Shown in pieces: positions 11,959 through 24,345 of a stretch of 64,000 nt of DNA (position 1 is its first letter; each line of letters starts with the position of its first letter). This stretch comes from Achatina immaculata. Its lineage: Eukaryota; Mollusca; Gastropoda; Stylommatophora; Achatinidae. The position numbers were made by a program, and so were the translations under genes. The notes under the pieces are model-generated. The model worked only from the letters and a program-made list of their open reading frames with translations. It was not told the DNA's origin and made no database searches. The stretch lies in the NCBI GenBank assembly GCA_009760885.1, contig CM019716.1, forward strand, positions 9,866,438-9,930,437, in the 5' to 3' direction.

Positions 11959-13548
11959 ATCATATCTTCATGAGACCAGAAAACTGTGCTCAGAACAAAA
12001 CCAAATGCTTGACACAGGATGAGGACAAATCAAGTGCTTGACACAGCATGAGAACAAAGCAAGTGCTTGACACAGCATGAGAACAAAGCAAGTGCTTGAC
12101 ACAGCATGAGAACAAAGCAAGTGCTTGACAGAGCACATCAAATGTGAAAGTCTGAAGAATGTTATTATATCCTGCCATGATGACACAACAGCCACCTGGC
12201 ATTTGATGTTAGTAACCAAGACACAGAATGTCAACATTAAAAATAAATGTTACAAAGTGTGCGCTAATTTACACATGGCAAGTTAGACAAACTTTTTTCA
12301 ACAAAAACAAATGACACACATTCAACTCATCTCTGACTCCCTCCAGTTAATTCACATCTTTGAGATAAAACCAAACATTTACTTTCTCCCTCCAGTTAAT
12401 TCACATCTTTGATATACAGCCAAACATTCACCTGCTCCCTTCAGTTAATTCACATCTTTGAGATAAAACCAAACATTCACCTGCTCCCTTCAGTTAATTC
12501 ACATCTTTGATATAAAGCCAAAAATTTGGTCGCTCCCTCCGGTTAATTCACATCTTTGATATAAAGCCAAACATTCACTTGCAGACACTGTTGGACTCTC
12601 ACATGACAAACATGGCCAGCCACGCATATTCAAGACTGATGTTCTCAATGTGTGCTTGTTTCTCTTCTACTTTCCATCTTTCCTGTTTTGTCAAGAATAT
12701 AGTCCAGGATATATCTGGCCAGTTTATCTGCTTGCAATTCTAAAAACAGCTGGGAAGCAAAGTGCAGCAATAAGAGTGAACAATGACAGAAGTGCGCACT
12801 GTCACCTGATCTATTCTCATTATGAGAGACATTACAAATGTGAAAGGAATTAAAATTGGAGGCCATAATATCGACAACCAGAGATATGTGGCTGACACTA
12901 TTGTAACAGCAGAAAGAGAAAGCAGTTTGTAGAAACTTGTCAACAAGATTACTAGAGAGAGCAAGAAAAGAGACCTAGAGCCAAACACCAACAAGAAACA
13001 AAGGTAATATCAAATAAATATGAGACATGCAACATTCTTTCAAACACTGACACAAACACATTCATGTGCCTCAGAACAACAATAACAGCTGATGGCAAGT
13101 GCACAAATGAAATACAGTCAGGGATAGGTAAGACAAAGGCAGCTTTTTTATGATATGAAGAAGATCTTAATGCAAAGAAAACTAAATTGATGACAACTGA
13201 CAAAACAAACAAGGCAGCTGAAATATGTATCAATGAGGAAAATCTAGAAGAAGTAGAGAGTTTTGAATATCTTGGATCACTGCTAACTAATAATGGAGAT
13301 ACAATGAGGGAAATTAAAAGGAGGACATCTATCACTCTTCAGGAAGTAAAACAACTGAATAGGCTGTGGAGAGGAACCAACAGAACCAAAAAATAAGATT
13401 TTTAAAGGTCATGCATCTTTCTCATCGCAACATATGCCTGTGAGACCTGGACACTTAACAAAACATCTGAGAAACACATAAATGCCTTTGAATGTAAATG
13501 CTACAGAAGAGTTCTTCAAATATCATGGGCACAAAAAAGAACAAATAT
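11959..13548. repeat. 1,590-bp tandem segmental duplication, copy 2
   Basis: Head-to-tail copy of 10369-11958. Unlike copy 1, its right end runs on into the continuation of the LINE ORF, so this is the end of the original locus. Confidence 0.95.
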
Positions 13549-13800
13549 ATCCATACTACAAGAACTTAATATTGAAGAAGGCTGGCTAGTAAAGAGGATT
13601 AAACAAAGAAAACTTAAATATTTTGGACACATTAAACGTCATGGTAATCTAGAGAAGACCGTCTTGGAAGGGTACATAATGGGAAAAAGAATGAGAGGAA
13701 GACCAAGGCGAAGATGGCTGCAAGACATTGTTGATGATCTGCACGAGGCTTTGGTGAAAGATGACAAAGAAACTGGAAGCAGCAGAGAAGACATTTTGGT
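12740..13800 (+). mobile_element. LINE reverse transcriptase 3' half with C-terminus
   Basis: Same RT fragment as 11150-11958, but it continues through KRIKQRKLKYFGHIKRHGNL and GKRMRGRPRRRWLQDIVDDL, the usual C-terminal region of RTE-like LINE ORFs. It has several stops and frameshifts, and YVAD in place of YADD. The clade call rests on motif order and is inference. Confidence 0.8.
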
Positions 13801-13839
13801 GAAAGATGCAGCAAATACCCTGGACACACAGAAAAGCAA

Positions 13840-14010
13840 CGAAGTGGTCATCAAACAAGTTTCACAACAACAAAAACTAGTTAAAATGATAAGAAAAAGA
13901 CAGTGAAAATGTTTTGGACATGTCAGAATACAGAAATTGGAGAAGCTAGGAAAGACTAAGAAATTCAGGGAGAAAAGGGAAGAGTGGAAGGCCAAGAGAA
14001 AAGTATCTCA
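13840..14010 (+). mobile_element. Second LINE C-terminal fragment leading into a minisatellite
   Basis: Frames read KLVKMIRKRQ, then KCFGHVRIQKLEKL, then a decayed GKRGRGRPRE-like segment. This is a second LINE C-terminus directly after the first. Its last codons (around KYLSRLSKWQ in frame) match the unit of the array that starts at about 14000. Confidence 0.6.
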
Positions 14011-14495
14011 GCAGACTGTCCAAGTGCCAGGTAAAACTATCTCAGCAGACTGTCCAAGTGCCAGGTAAAACTATCTCAGCAGACTGTCCAAGTGGCAGGT
14101 AAAAGTATCTCACTGGACTGTCCAAGTGGCAGGTAAAAGTATCTCACTGGACTGTCCAAGTGGCAGGTAAAAGTATCTCAGTGGACTGTCCAAGTGGCAA
14201 GGAAAAGTATCTCACTGGACTGTCCAAGTGGCAGGGAAAAGTATCTCACTGGACTGTCCAAGTGACAGGTAAAAGTATCTCACTGGACTGTCCAAGTGGC
14301 AGGTAAAAGTATCTCAGTGGACTGTCCAAGTGGCAAGGAAAAGTATCTCACTGGACTGTCCAAGTGGCAGGGAAAAGTATCTCACTGGACTGTCCAAGTG
14401 GCAGGGAAAAGTATCTCACTGGACTGTCCAAGTGGCAGGGAAAAGTATCTCACTGGACTGTCCAAGTGGCAGGGAAAAGTATCTGAAGTAATTGT
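13995..14495. repeat. 34-bp minisatellite, about 15 copies
   Basis: The unit contains tctcactggactgtccaag and tggcaggtaaaagta. The left copies read ctcagcagactgtccaag and match the LINE C-terminal codons just upstream. The array therefore seems to have grown from the LINE. Confidence 0.9.
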
Positions 14496-14925
14496 CTGTG
14501 CACGCTGTCTGGCACGACATATAATGTAATATATGACATGCTACATATCAACTGCTATTTCACAATCACAACTGAACTTGATAAATATTTCAAATATTAG
14601 CATATGCCACATCTACATAAAACACATAAATAAAACAACACAGTAGCATACTGAATGATACAACAATGCTTATATTTCGAATCCTGTACTGGTTCAATAT
14701 AAACTACACAAAGACCCGTAAAAACACATTATCCACGATTTCTACTCAAAATTCAAACATTCAAAAAAAAAAAAAAAGAATGTTTACTAATTCATGCAGA
14801 CTTCAAACAAGTTCAGTAATTTAGTTTACAGTTATAAAACTAAACCTACAAACTTCAAACAGTTGGCTTGAAGCTGCTACATTTTTCACATTTATCTGAC
14901 ACGGACAAAATAAGATCATGCACAA
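14496..14925. other. AT-rich non-repetitive stretch
   Basis: No gene or element was recognised. A poly-A tract lies at about 14764-14777. Confidence 0.4.
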
Positions 14926-14934
14926 CCACCAGGT

Positions 14935-15930
14935 TCTGAGAAGAAGAAGATCATGTTGCCAGGTTTTGAGAAGAAGAAGATCATGTTGCCAGGTTCTGAG
15001 AAGAAGAAGATCATGTTGCCAGGTTTTGAGAAGAAGAAGATCATGTTGCCAGGTTCTGAGAAGAAGAAGATCATGTTGCCAGGTTCTGAGAAGAAGAAGA
15101 TCATGTTGCCAGTTTCTGAGAAGAAGAAGATCATGTTGCCAGGTTTTGAGAAGAAGAAGATCATGTTGCCAGGTTCTGAGAAGAAGATCATGTTGCCAGG
15201 TTTTGAGAAGAAGAAGATCATGTTGCCAGGTTCTGAGAAGAAGAAGATCATGTTGCCAGGTTCTGAGAAGAAGAAGATCATGTTGCCAGTTTCTGAGAAG
15301 AAGAAGATCATGTTGCCAGGTTTTGAGAAGAAGAAGATCATGTTGCCAGGTTCTGAGAAGAAGATCATGTTGCCAGGTTTTGAGAAGAAGATCATGTTGC
15401 CAGGTTCTGAGAAGAAGAAGATCATGTTGCCAGGTTTTGAGAAGAAGAAGATCATGTTGCCAGGTTCTGAGAAGAAGAAGATCATGTTGCCAGGTTCTGA
15501 GAAGAAGAAGATCATGTTGCCAGGTTTTGAGAAGAAGAAGATCATGTTGCCAGGTTTTGAGAAGAAGATCATGTTGCCAGGTTTTGAGAAGAAGAAGATC
15601 ATGTTGTCAGGTTCTGAGAAGAAGATCATGTTGCCAGGTTCTGAGAAGAAGATTATGTTGCCAGGTTTTGAGAAGAAGATCATGTTGCCAGGTTCTGAGA
15701 AGAAGAAGATTATGTTGCCAGGTTTTGAGAAGAAGATCATGTTGCCAGGTTCTGAGAAGAAGATCATGTTGCCAGGTTCTGAGAAGAAGAAGATCATGTT
15801 GCCAGGTTCTGAGAAGATTATGTTGCCAGGTTTTGAGAAGAAGATCATGTTGCCAGGTTCTGAGAAGAAGATCATGTACAACCGCCAGGTTTTGAGAAGA
15901 AGATCATGTACAACCGCCAGGTTCTGAGAA
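14935..15930. repeat. 30/27-bp minisatellite, about 34 copies, open on both strands
   Basis: The unit is gaagaagaagatcatgttgc plus caggttctga or caggttttga. Some units lack one gaa triplet and are 27 bp. All unit lengths are multiples of three, so uninterrupted frames of over 320 codons exist in two plus frames and one minus frame. They encode simple repeats (SEKKKIMLPG, QVLRRRRSCC, FFSEPGNMIF). I treat them as by-products of unit length. Confidence 0.95.
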
Positions 15931-16154
15931 GAGTTTCTGCTTGTCAGATAAGGTCACCTGGAAAGTGAGAACAGAGAAGTTTATAAAAAAAAAAAAGCCA
16001 CTAATTATATTCACTGTCTTTACAATGGCTGGGTCAACAGACAGACAGACACACACACACACACACGAGACAGAAGAAACAAGGCCAAGGGGAGCACCAA
16101 GATAAAGAAGATGATGCAACTTCGAGAAAAAGCTCAGAGAACTTGCAGTAAACA

Positions 16155-16280
16155 ACTGAAGAGAGAAGGTCAGGAACAAGTGAAGAGAGAAGGTCAGGAA
16201 CAAGTTAAGAGAGAAGGTCAGGAACAAGTTAAGAGAGAAGGTCAGGAACAAGTTAAGAGAGAAGGTCAGGAACAAAGATG
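16155..16280. repeat. 24-bp minisatellite, about 5 copies
   Basis: The unit is aagagagaaggtcaggaaca plus agtt. On the plus strand it continues an open frame (KKMMQLREKAQRTC, then VKREGQEQ repeated). Copied in the duplicate at about 17990-18115. Confidence 0.85.
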
Positions 16281-16369
16281 AAAGGAGGTAGGTTGTATCA
16301 TGGAAACACATTAAAGACAGAAAGTCAGAGCCTGGACATCACAGGCACAAGCAAGTATAATAACATTTA

Positions 16370-16970
16370 TCACTCAATCTATGACTCCCTCAGTGAAGAC
16401 AGCTAAAATCTATGACTCTCTCAATGAATACTGCTAAAATCTATGACTCTCAGTGAAGACTGCTAAAATCTATGACTCTCTCAATGAATACTGTTAAAAT
16501 CTATGACTCTCTCAGTGAAGACTGCTAAAATCTATTACTCTCTCAATGAATACTGCTAAAATTTATGACTCTCTCAGTGAAGACTGCTAAAATTTATGAC
16601 TTTCAGTGAAGACTGCTAAAATTTATGACTCTCAATGAAGACTGCTAAAATTTATGACTCTTTCAGTGAAGACTGCTAAAATTTATGACTCTCAGTGAAG
16701 ATTGCTAAAATTTATAACTCTCAGTGAAGACTGCTAAAATTTATGACTCTCAGTGAAGATTGCTAAAATTTATGACTCTCAGTGAACACTGCTAAAATTT
16801 ATGACTCTTTCAGTGAATATTGCTAAAATTTATGACTCTTGTGAAGACTGCTAAAATCTATGAATCTCAGTGAAGACTGCTAAAATTTATGACTCTCAGT
16901 GAACACTGCTAAAATCTATGACTTTCAATGAAGACTGCTAAAATCTATGACTCTCAGTGAAGACTGGGGA
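16370..16970. repeat. About 30-bp minisatellite, roughly 19 copies
   Basis: The unit core is tgctaaaatctatgactctc followed by agtgaagac, with both tctatg and tttatg types. Copied at about 18205-18795. Confidence 0.9.
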
Positions 16971-17334
16971 CTTCTTAGAAGACAGATGTATACAAAGGAA
17001 AGATTTGTTTCTCCACATTCCAAACTTGCAGTGCTATTAGTTAGGCTCTACAAACTCCCATCTCCTTGCGCCATCTGTCAGACTTAAGCTGACATTATTT
17101 GACACACAGAGCACACAATAAAATCAGTTGTATTAACAAAAATAAAAATGTACCAAAACATGTAAATAGTGGCCCACACGAATGTAGTCTTGATGTAGCT
17201 GTGTACAAAGAGGCAACAACCAGTTTAGACACAACATAGAAATGTCAATGAGAAACGTATAAATACACCAGGTGCTGCCTGCCACTTCTTCTGCTGGTCA
17301 TGAAATGTGAAAGATTTTTATAGTCTGCCTGTGA

Positions 17335-17883
17335 TATAAACACATAGCCAGTAACATAAAAAACATAACCAGTAGCATAGACATAGCCAGTAACATAAAA
17401 AACATAACCAGTAGCATAGACATAGCTAGTAACATAAAAACATGACCAGTAACATAAAGACATAGCCAGTAACATGAAGATAATAATATAAAGACATAAG
17501 CAGTAACATTAAAAACATAACCAGTAACATAAACCAATAACATAAAGATAGTAATATGAAGACACAACCAGTAACATACAGATAGTAATATGAAGACACA
17601 ACCAGTAACATAAAGATAGTAATATGAAGACATAAGAAGTAACACACAAGACAGTAACATAATGATAGTAACATACAAGACAACAACATAATGACAGTAA
17701 CATACAAGACAGCAACATAATGACAGTAACATACAAGACAATAACACAAAGATAGTAGCATACAAGACTGTAACATAAAGATAGTAACATACAAGACAGT
17801 AACATACAAGACAGTGAAATAATGATAGTAACATACAAGACAGCAACATAATGATAGTAACATACAAAACAGTAACACAAAGA
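17335..17883. repeat. About 27-bp minisatellite
   Basis: The left half has acataaccagtaacataaaa units and the right half has gatagtaacatacaagacag units, so two related families are joined. It is cut off at the duplication junction. Confidence 0.9.
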
Positions 17884-19710
17884 TACACACACACACACAC
17901 GAGACAGAAGAAACAAGGCCAAGGGGAGCACCAAGATAAAGAAGATGATGCAACTTCGAGAAAAAGCTCAGAGAACTTGCAGTAAACAACTGAAGAGAGA
18001 AGGTCAGGAACAAGTGAAGAGAGAAGGTCAGGAACAAGTTAAGAGAGAAGGTCAGGAACAAGTTAAGAGAGAAGGTCAGGAACAAGTTAAGAGAGAAGGT
18101 CAGGAACAAAGATGAAAGGAGGTAGGTTGTATCATGGAAACACATTAAAGACAGAAAGTCAGAGCCTGGACATCACAGGCACAAGCAAGTATAATAACAT
18201 TTATCACTCAATCTATGACTCCCTCAGTGAAGACAGCTAAAATCTATGACTCTCTCAATGAATACTGCTAAAATCTATGACTCTCAGTGAAGACTGCTAA
18301 AATCTATGACTCTCTCAATGAATACTGTTAAAATCTATGACTCTCTCAGTGAAGACTGCTAAAATCTATTACTCTCTACTGCTAAAATTTATGACTCTCT
18401 CAGTGAAGACTGCTAAAATTTATGACTTTCAGTGAAGACTGCTAAAATTTATGACTCTCAATGAAGACTGCTAAAATTTATGACTCTTTCAGTGAAGACT
18501 GCTAAAATTTATGACTCTCAGTGAAGATTGCTAAAATTTATAACTCTCAGTGAAGACTGCTAAAATTTATGACTCTCAGTGAAGATTGCTAAAATTTATG
18601 ACTCTCAGTGAACACTGCTAAAATTTATGACTCTTTCAGTGAATATTGCTAAAATTTATGACTCTTGTGAAGACTGCTAAAATCTATGAATCTCAGTGAA
18701 GACTGCTAAAATTTATGACTCTCAGTGAACACTGCTAAAATCTATGACTTTCAATGAAGACTGCTAAAATCTATGACTCTCAGTGAAGACTGGGGACTTC
18801 TTAGAAGACAGATGTATACAAAGGAAAGATTTGTTTCTCCACATTCCAAACTTGCAGTGCTATTAGTTAGGCTCTACAAACTCCCATCTCCTTGCGCCAT
18901 CTGTCAGACTTAAGCTGACATTATTTGACACACAGAGCACACAATAAAATCAGTTGTATTAACAAAAATAAAAATGTACCAAAACATGTAAATAGTGGCC
19001 CACACGAATGTAGTCTTGATGTAGCTGTGTACAAAGAGGCAACAACCAGTTTAGACACAACATAGAAATGTCAATGAGAAACGTATAAATACACCAGGTG
19101 CTGCCTGCCACTTCTTCTGCTGGTCATGAAATGTGAAAGATTTTTATAGTCTGCCTGTGATATAAACACATAGCCAGTAACATAAAAAACATAACCAGTA
19201 GCATAGACATAGCCAGTAACATAAAAAACATAACCAGTAGCATAGACATAGCTAGTAACATAAAAACATGACCAGTAACATAAAGACATAGCCAGTAACA
19301 TGAAGATAATAATATAAAGACATAAGCAGTAACATTAAAAACATAACCAGTAACATAAACCAATAACATAAAGATAGTAATATGAAGACACAACCAGTAA
19401 CATACAGATAGTAATATGAAGACACAACCAGTAACATAAAGATAGTAATATGAAGACATAAGAAGTAACACACAAGACAGTAACATAATGATAGTAACAT
19501 ACAAGACAACAACATAATGACAGTAACATACAAGACAGCAACATAATGACAGTAACATACAAGACAATAACACAAAGATAGTAGCATACAAGACTGTAAC
19601 ATAAAGATAGTAACATACAAGACAGTAACATACAAGACAGTGAAATAATGATAGTAACATACAAGACAGCAACATAATGATAGTAACATACAAAACAGTA
19701 ACACAAAGAT
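17884..19710. repeat. 1.83-kb tandem segmental duplication, copy 2
   Basis: Near-identical head-to-tail copy of 16050-17883, including the 24-bp, 30-bp and 27-bp arrays and the single-copy sequence at 18800-19160. Confidence 0.95.
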
Positions 19711-20105
19711 AGCATACAAGACAGTAACATAAAGATAGTAACATACAAGACAGTAACACAAAGATAGTAGCATACAAGACAGTAACATAAAGATAGTAAC
19801 ATACAAGACAGTGACATAACAACAGTAACATACAAGACAGCAACATAATGATAGTAACATACAAGACACATAACACAAAGATAGCAGCATACAAGACAGT
19901 AACATAAAGATAGTAACATACAAGACAGTAACAGAAAGATAGTAGCATACAAGACAGCAACATAAAGATAGTAACATACAAGACATTAACACAAAGATAG
20001 TAACATACAAGACATTAACACAAAGATAGTAGCATACAAGACAGTAACACAAAGATAGTAGCATACAAGACAGTAACATAAAGATAGTAACATACAATAC
20101 AGTAA
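19165..20105. repeat. About 27-bp minisatellite, full-length array
   Basis: Same array as 17335-17883, but it runs on about 400 bp past the duplication junction. Repeated unit gatagtaacatacaagacag. Confidence 0.9.
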
Positions 20106-20204
20106 CAGCTGTCTTTCTATCAATATATTTCTCAACTACCAAAAAATCAAACATTGGCAAATTCTCAACAAACACTTCAGCAACTTCTCAAAATGTGAAA
20201 AAAT

Positions 20205-20665
20205 AATACCCCCAAATATCATAACTACTGGATGTTTCACATTAAGTGATACTACTGCATGTTTCACACAAGAGATAAATACTGGATGTTTCACATTAAG
20301 TGATAACTATTGGATGTTTCACATTAAGTGATAACTATTGGATATTTACACTAAAATGGTAACTATTGGATGTTTACATTAAAATGATAACTACTGGATG
20401 TTTACACTAAAGTGATAACTATTGGATGTTTACATTAAAATGATAACTACCATATGTTTACACTAAAGTGATAACTATTGGATGTTTACACTAAATTGAT
20501 AACTATTTGATGTTTACATTAAAATGATAACTACCAGATGTTTACACTAAAGTGATAAATATAGGATGTTTACACTAAAGTGATAACTATAGGATGTTTA
20601 CACTAAAGTGGTAACTACTGGATGTTTATACTACATGATAAGCATTGAATGTTTATATTTAAGTG
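20205..20665. repeat. About 28-bp minisatellite, roughly 16 copies
   Basis: The unit is gataactattggatgtttac followed by actaaagt or attaaaat. Confidence 0.9.
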
Positions 20666-20674
20666 CACACAAGG

Positions 20675-21560
20675 AAAAGGTATCAGACAACAAATACTCA
20701 ACTATAACACATATTATTTAGCTTCCAAGTCTCAGACAACAGATACTCAACTATAACAAATATTATTTAGCTTCCAAGTCTCAGACAACAAATACTCAAC
20801 TATAACAAATATTACTTAGATTCCAAGTCTCAAACAACAAATATTCAACTATAACAAATATTACTTAGATTCCAAGTCTCAGACAACAAATATTCAACTA
20901 TAACAAATATTACTTAGATTCCAAGTCTCAAACAACAAATACTCAACTATAACAAATATTACTTAGATTCCAAGTCTCAAACAACAAATACTCAACTATA
21001 ACAAATATTACTTAGATTCCAAGTCTCAAACAACAAATACTCAACTATAACAAATATTACTTAGATTCCAAGTCTCAAACAACAAATACTCAACTATAAC
21101 AATATTACTTAGATTCCAAGTCTCAAACAACAAATACTCACTATAACAAATATTACTTAGATTCCAAGTCTCAAACAACAAATACTCAACTATAACAAAT
21201 ATTACTTAGATTCCAAGTCTCAAACAACAAATACTCAACTATAACAAATATTACTTAGATTCCAAGTCTCAAACAACAAATACTCAACTATAACAAATAT
21301 TACTTAGATTCCAAGTCTCAGACAACAAATACTCAACTATAACAAATATTACTTAGATTCCAAGTCGCAGACAACAAATATTCAACTATAACAAATATTA
21401 CTTAAGATTCCAAGTCTCAAACAACAAATACTCAACTATAACAAATATTACTTAGATTCCAAGTCTCAAACAACAAATACTCAACTATAACAAATATTAC
21501 TTAGATTCCAAGTCTCAGACAACAAATACTCAACTATAACACGTTACTTAGCTTCCAAAC
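20675..21560. repeat. 49-bp minisatellite, about 18 copies
   Basis: The unit contains ctcaactataacaaatatta, cttagattccaagtctcaaa and caacaaata. The inner copies are almost identical; edge copies differ (tttagcttcc). Confidence 0.95.
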
Positions 21561-21639
21561 AAATTGTAGAGAGAGTGTGAGAATATGTAGTCATTGTTTA
21601 GTATGCAGTGCAGGCCTTCAGTTTTCTCTTGTTTCAAGC

Positions 21640-21855
21640 CTAACACATCAACTTGTTCAAATCTGACGTTTGTTTTCAATCTGTGTGCCTAGCATATCAA
21701 CTTTTTAAAATCTGATGTTTGTTTCCGATCTGTGTGCCCAAAACATCAACTTGATCACATCTGATGTTTGTTTCCAATCTGTGTGCCTATAGCACATCAA
21801 CTTGTTCAAATCTGATATTTGTTTCAAGCCTTTCTGCGAATACAACATCAAACTG
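21640..21855. repeat. About 51-bp repeat, four copies
   Basis: The unit contains catcaacttgttcaaatctg and atgtttgtttccaatctgtg. The copies are noticeably diverged. Confidence 0.85.
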
Positions 21856-21914
21856 TTGTGATGGTGGTTTCTAATCTTTATGCGCAAGGAAGAAAAATAT
21901 ATCCAATCAGTGTG

Positions 21915-22785
21915 TGCTGAATCCTTCCTCTCACTGCTGTAACATGCTGAATCCTCCCTCTCACTGCTGTAACATGCTGAATCCTCCCTCTCACTGCTGT
22001 AACATGCTGAATCCTTTCTTTCACTGCTGTAACATGCTGAATCCTCCCTCTCACTGCTGTAACATGCTGAATCCTTCCTTTCACTGCTGTAACATGCTGA
22101 ATCCTCCCTCTCACTGCTGTAACATGCTGAATCCTTTCTTTCACTGCTGTAACATGCTGAATCCTCCCTCTCACTGCTGTAACATGCTGAATCCTTCCTT
22201 TCACTGCTGTAACATGCTGAATCCTTTCTTTCACTGCTGTAACATGCTGAATCCTCCCTCTCACTGCTGTAACATGCTGAATCCTTTCTTTCACTGCTGT
22301 AACATGCTGAATCCTTCCTCTCACTGCTGTAACATGCTGAATCCTTTCTTTCACTGCTGTAACATGCAAATCTTTCCTTTCACTGCTGTAACATGCTGAA
22401 TCCTTCCTTTCACTGCTGTAACATGCTGAATCCTTTCTTTCACTGCTGTAACATGCTGAATCCTTCCTTTCACTGCTGTAACATGCTGAATCCTTTCTTT
22501 CACTGCTGTAACATGCTGAATCCTTCCTTTCACTGCTGTAACATGCTGAATCCTTCCTTTCACTGCTGTAACATGCAAATCTTTCCTTTCACTGCTGTAA
22601 CATGCAAATCTTTCCTTTCACTGCTGTAACATGCAAATCTTTCTTTTCACTGCTGTGACATGCAAATCTTTCCTTTCACTGCTGTGACATGCAAATCTTT
22701 CCTTTCACTGCTGTGACATGCAAATCTTTCCTTTCACTGCTGTGACATGCAAATCCTTCCTTTCACTGCTGTAACATGCTCATGT
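21915..22785. repeat. 30-bp minisatellite, about 29 copies
   Basis: The unit is tcactgctgtaacatgctga plus atccttcctt. After about 22570 a 29-bp variant (catgcaaatctttcctt) takes over. The left part is open on both strands because the unit is a multiple of three. Confidence 0.95.
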
Positions 22786-22919
22786 GTACTAGTAAAGTGC
22801 ACCTTCTTGTCAGTTACCATGGCAATTCTGTCCCATCTCTCAAGCTCATCCTACAGCTAAGTCCTGTAACAATGTAGGAAGCTTGCAGCTGTCTGGATCT
22901 ACTTTATATAGTTCTTGCT

Positions 22920-23050
22920 CAACTTTGCCCATCTTCAAACAAAAGCAACTTAGTTTTCTCTGTATGAAGGCTGCTCAAGTTATCTGTCTGGCCTATGTCC
23001 CAAACTCTGATCTTAACTTTGTCACTGTAGCTGGAAAGAAAGAATACTGT
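22920..23050 (-). CDS. Candidate exon of an unidentified minus-strand gene
   Basis: After a pyrimidine-rich acceptor (ctttctttccag, ending near 23033) the minus strand is open and reads YSDKVKIRVWDIGQT, then a segment with SSLHTEKTKLLLFEDGQ and a stop. The acceptor is good, but no donor or partner exon was found and I do not recognise the protein. It could be a terminal exon or chance. Confidence 0.25.
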
Positions 23051-23104
23051 TTTATAATGTGAAGTGCCAGTTTGAAGGATCATAGTGCTTTTTTTCCCCC
23101 AGAT

Positions 23105-23290
23105 CAATGACAGAACCATGTAAATGACAGAACCATGTAAATGACAGAACTATGTAAATGACAGAGAACTATGTAAATGACAGAACCATGTAAATGACAT
23201 AACCATGTAAATGACAGAAAACTATGTAAATGAAAGAACTATGTAAATGACAGAGAACCATGTAAATGACAGAACCATGTCAGTGAAAGG
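23105..23290. repeat. 17-19-bp minisatellite, about 10 copies
   Basis: Repeats of aatgacagaaccatgta, with some units extended to agagaaccatgta. Confidence 0.85.
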
Positions 23291-23299
23291 TGTGAAATT

Positions 23300-24345
23300 T
23301 TCAAATGTGAAACTCCAGACCATCATGAAGTTCTGTTCCTATAGAAGAAAACTCCAAAGAAAATCAATGAGTGTATGCTGCAAACATTGAATGACAAGTG
23401 GTCTTCATATTGTGAAGAAATGGCACGCTAACTTCCAGAATGGAGATTTCTAGACTGAAGATGCAGCAAGATTGGAAGGCCTTCAACAGTGTCAGCTCCA
23501 GAAACTGTTGATCATGTTCTTGACCTGATTTTGGCAGTTAAATGAATTTTGGCTGAAACAATTCGCTGAGATACTAGAGATATCCAGGGAATGAATTTGA
23601 TTTATAATTCACGAACATTTGGGTATGCACAAGCTGTCAGTCAACTGAATGCTGAAATGTCTGAATGCTGACAAAAAATGAAATTGAGTAGACACCTCCA
23701 TGATGATTTTGCAGCATTTTGAGCCATTAGTAAGAATTTTTTACAACAACTTGTCAGAGTTGATGAAAGATGGTTACGCCATTATGATCCTGAGACCAAA
23801 CAACAGCCCTCGTAGAGGCAGCACTCGGGTTCTCCATGCTTGAAGAAATTGAAGACCCAAATGTAGCAGGAAAGGTCATGGTCACTGGGTTTTTTTTTTT
23901 GGGGAGGGGATAAGAGAGTTATTTTGATGATTGAGCATCTTCGGAAGGGTCAACAGTCAATGCTGAATATTATTCTAACCTGATCTGTGGATTAAAGGAT
24001 GAAGTGAAAGAAAAATGGTGAGGGCAGCCGGGGATAGCTGCTTGCTGTTTGTAGGACAGTGCGCCTGCTCACAAGATGTTGGATGTTTAAATGAGTTTTG
24101 AGTTTGAGAGCCTAGATCATCCTCCCTACTCTCTAGATCTTGCTCCATCTGACTATTTTCTGTTTCCCATTCTTAAAGAACGTTTGAAAGGGAGGAACGT
24201 TTTGAATGATTTGGAGGTGATAGCGGCAACAGTGCAGTATTTCAGTGAGCGGATATCAGACTTGCTTTGGAAGGGTTAAAGAAACTTGAGAAGCAGTGTG
24301 TCGAGTGTGTTCAACTTCTGGGCGAATATGTGCAAGTTTCATGAC
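23300..24345 (+). mobile_element. Degenerate mariner transposase copy
   Basis: Conceptual plus-strand translation across several frames follows a mariner transposase from N- to C-terminus. The N-terminal helix-turn-helix region contains VKKWHANFQNGDF. The first catalytic Asp lies in VDERWLRHYDPETK near 23760, the second in DSAPAHKM near 24050, and the third in HPPYSLDLAPSDYFLFP (24118-24170). The end reads LGEYVQVS with a stop at about 24342. All three Asp codons remain, but there are many stops and shifts. No terminal inverted repeats were identified. Confidence 0.85.

Larger units (their letters stand above)
16050..17883. repeat. 1.83-kb tandem segmental duplication, copy 1
   Basis: The segment from the (ac)n run at 16050 to 17883 recurs at 17884-19710. 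The offset is 1,834 at the left end and 1,826 at the right, because copy 2 lost a few bases inside the 30-bp array. Both copies start in an (ac)n microsatellite. Confidence 0.95.

Noticed and set aside
17298..20175. Long minus-strand frames rich in Leu, Cys and Tyr
   Set aside because: They come from the 27-bp arrays and cross the 1.83-kb duplication. The amino-acid pattern follows the array unit.
21878..22629. Opposed open frames (HVTAVRGRIQ and MLNPSSHCCN repeats)
   Set aside because: A 30-bp unit without stops on either strand explains both. There is no other sign of a gene.
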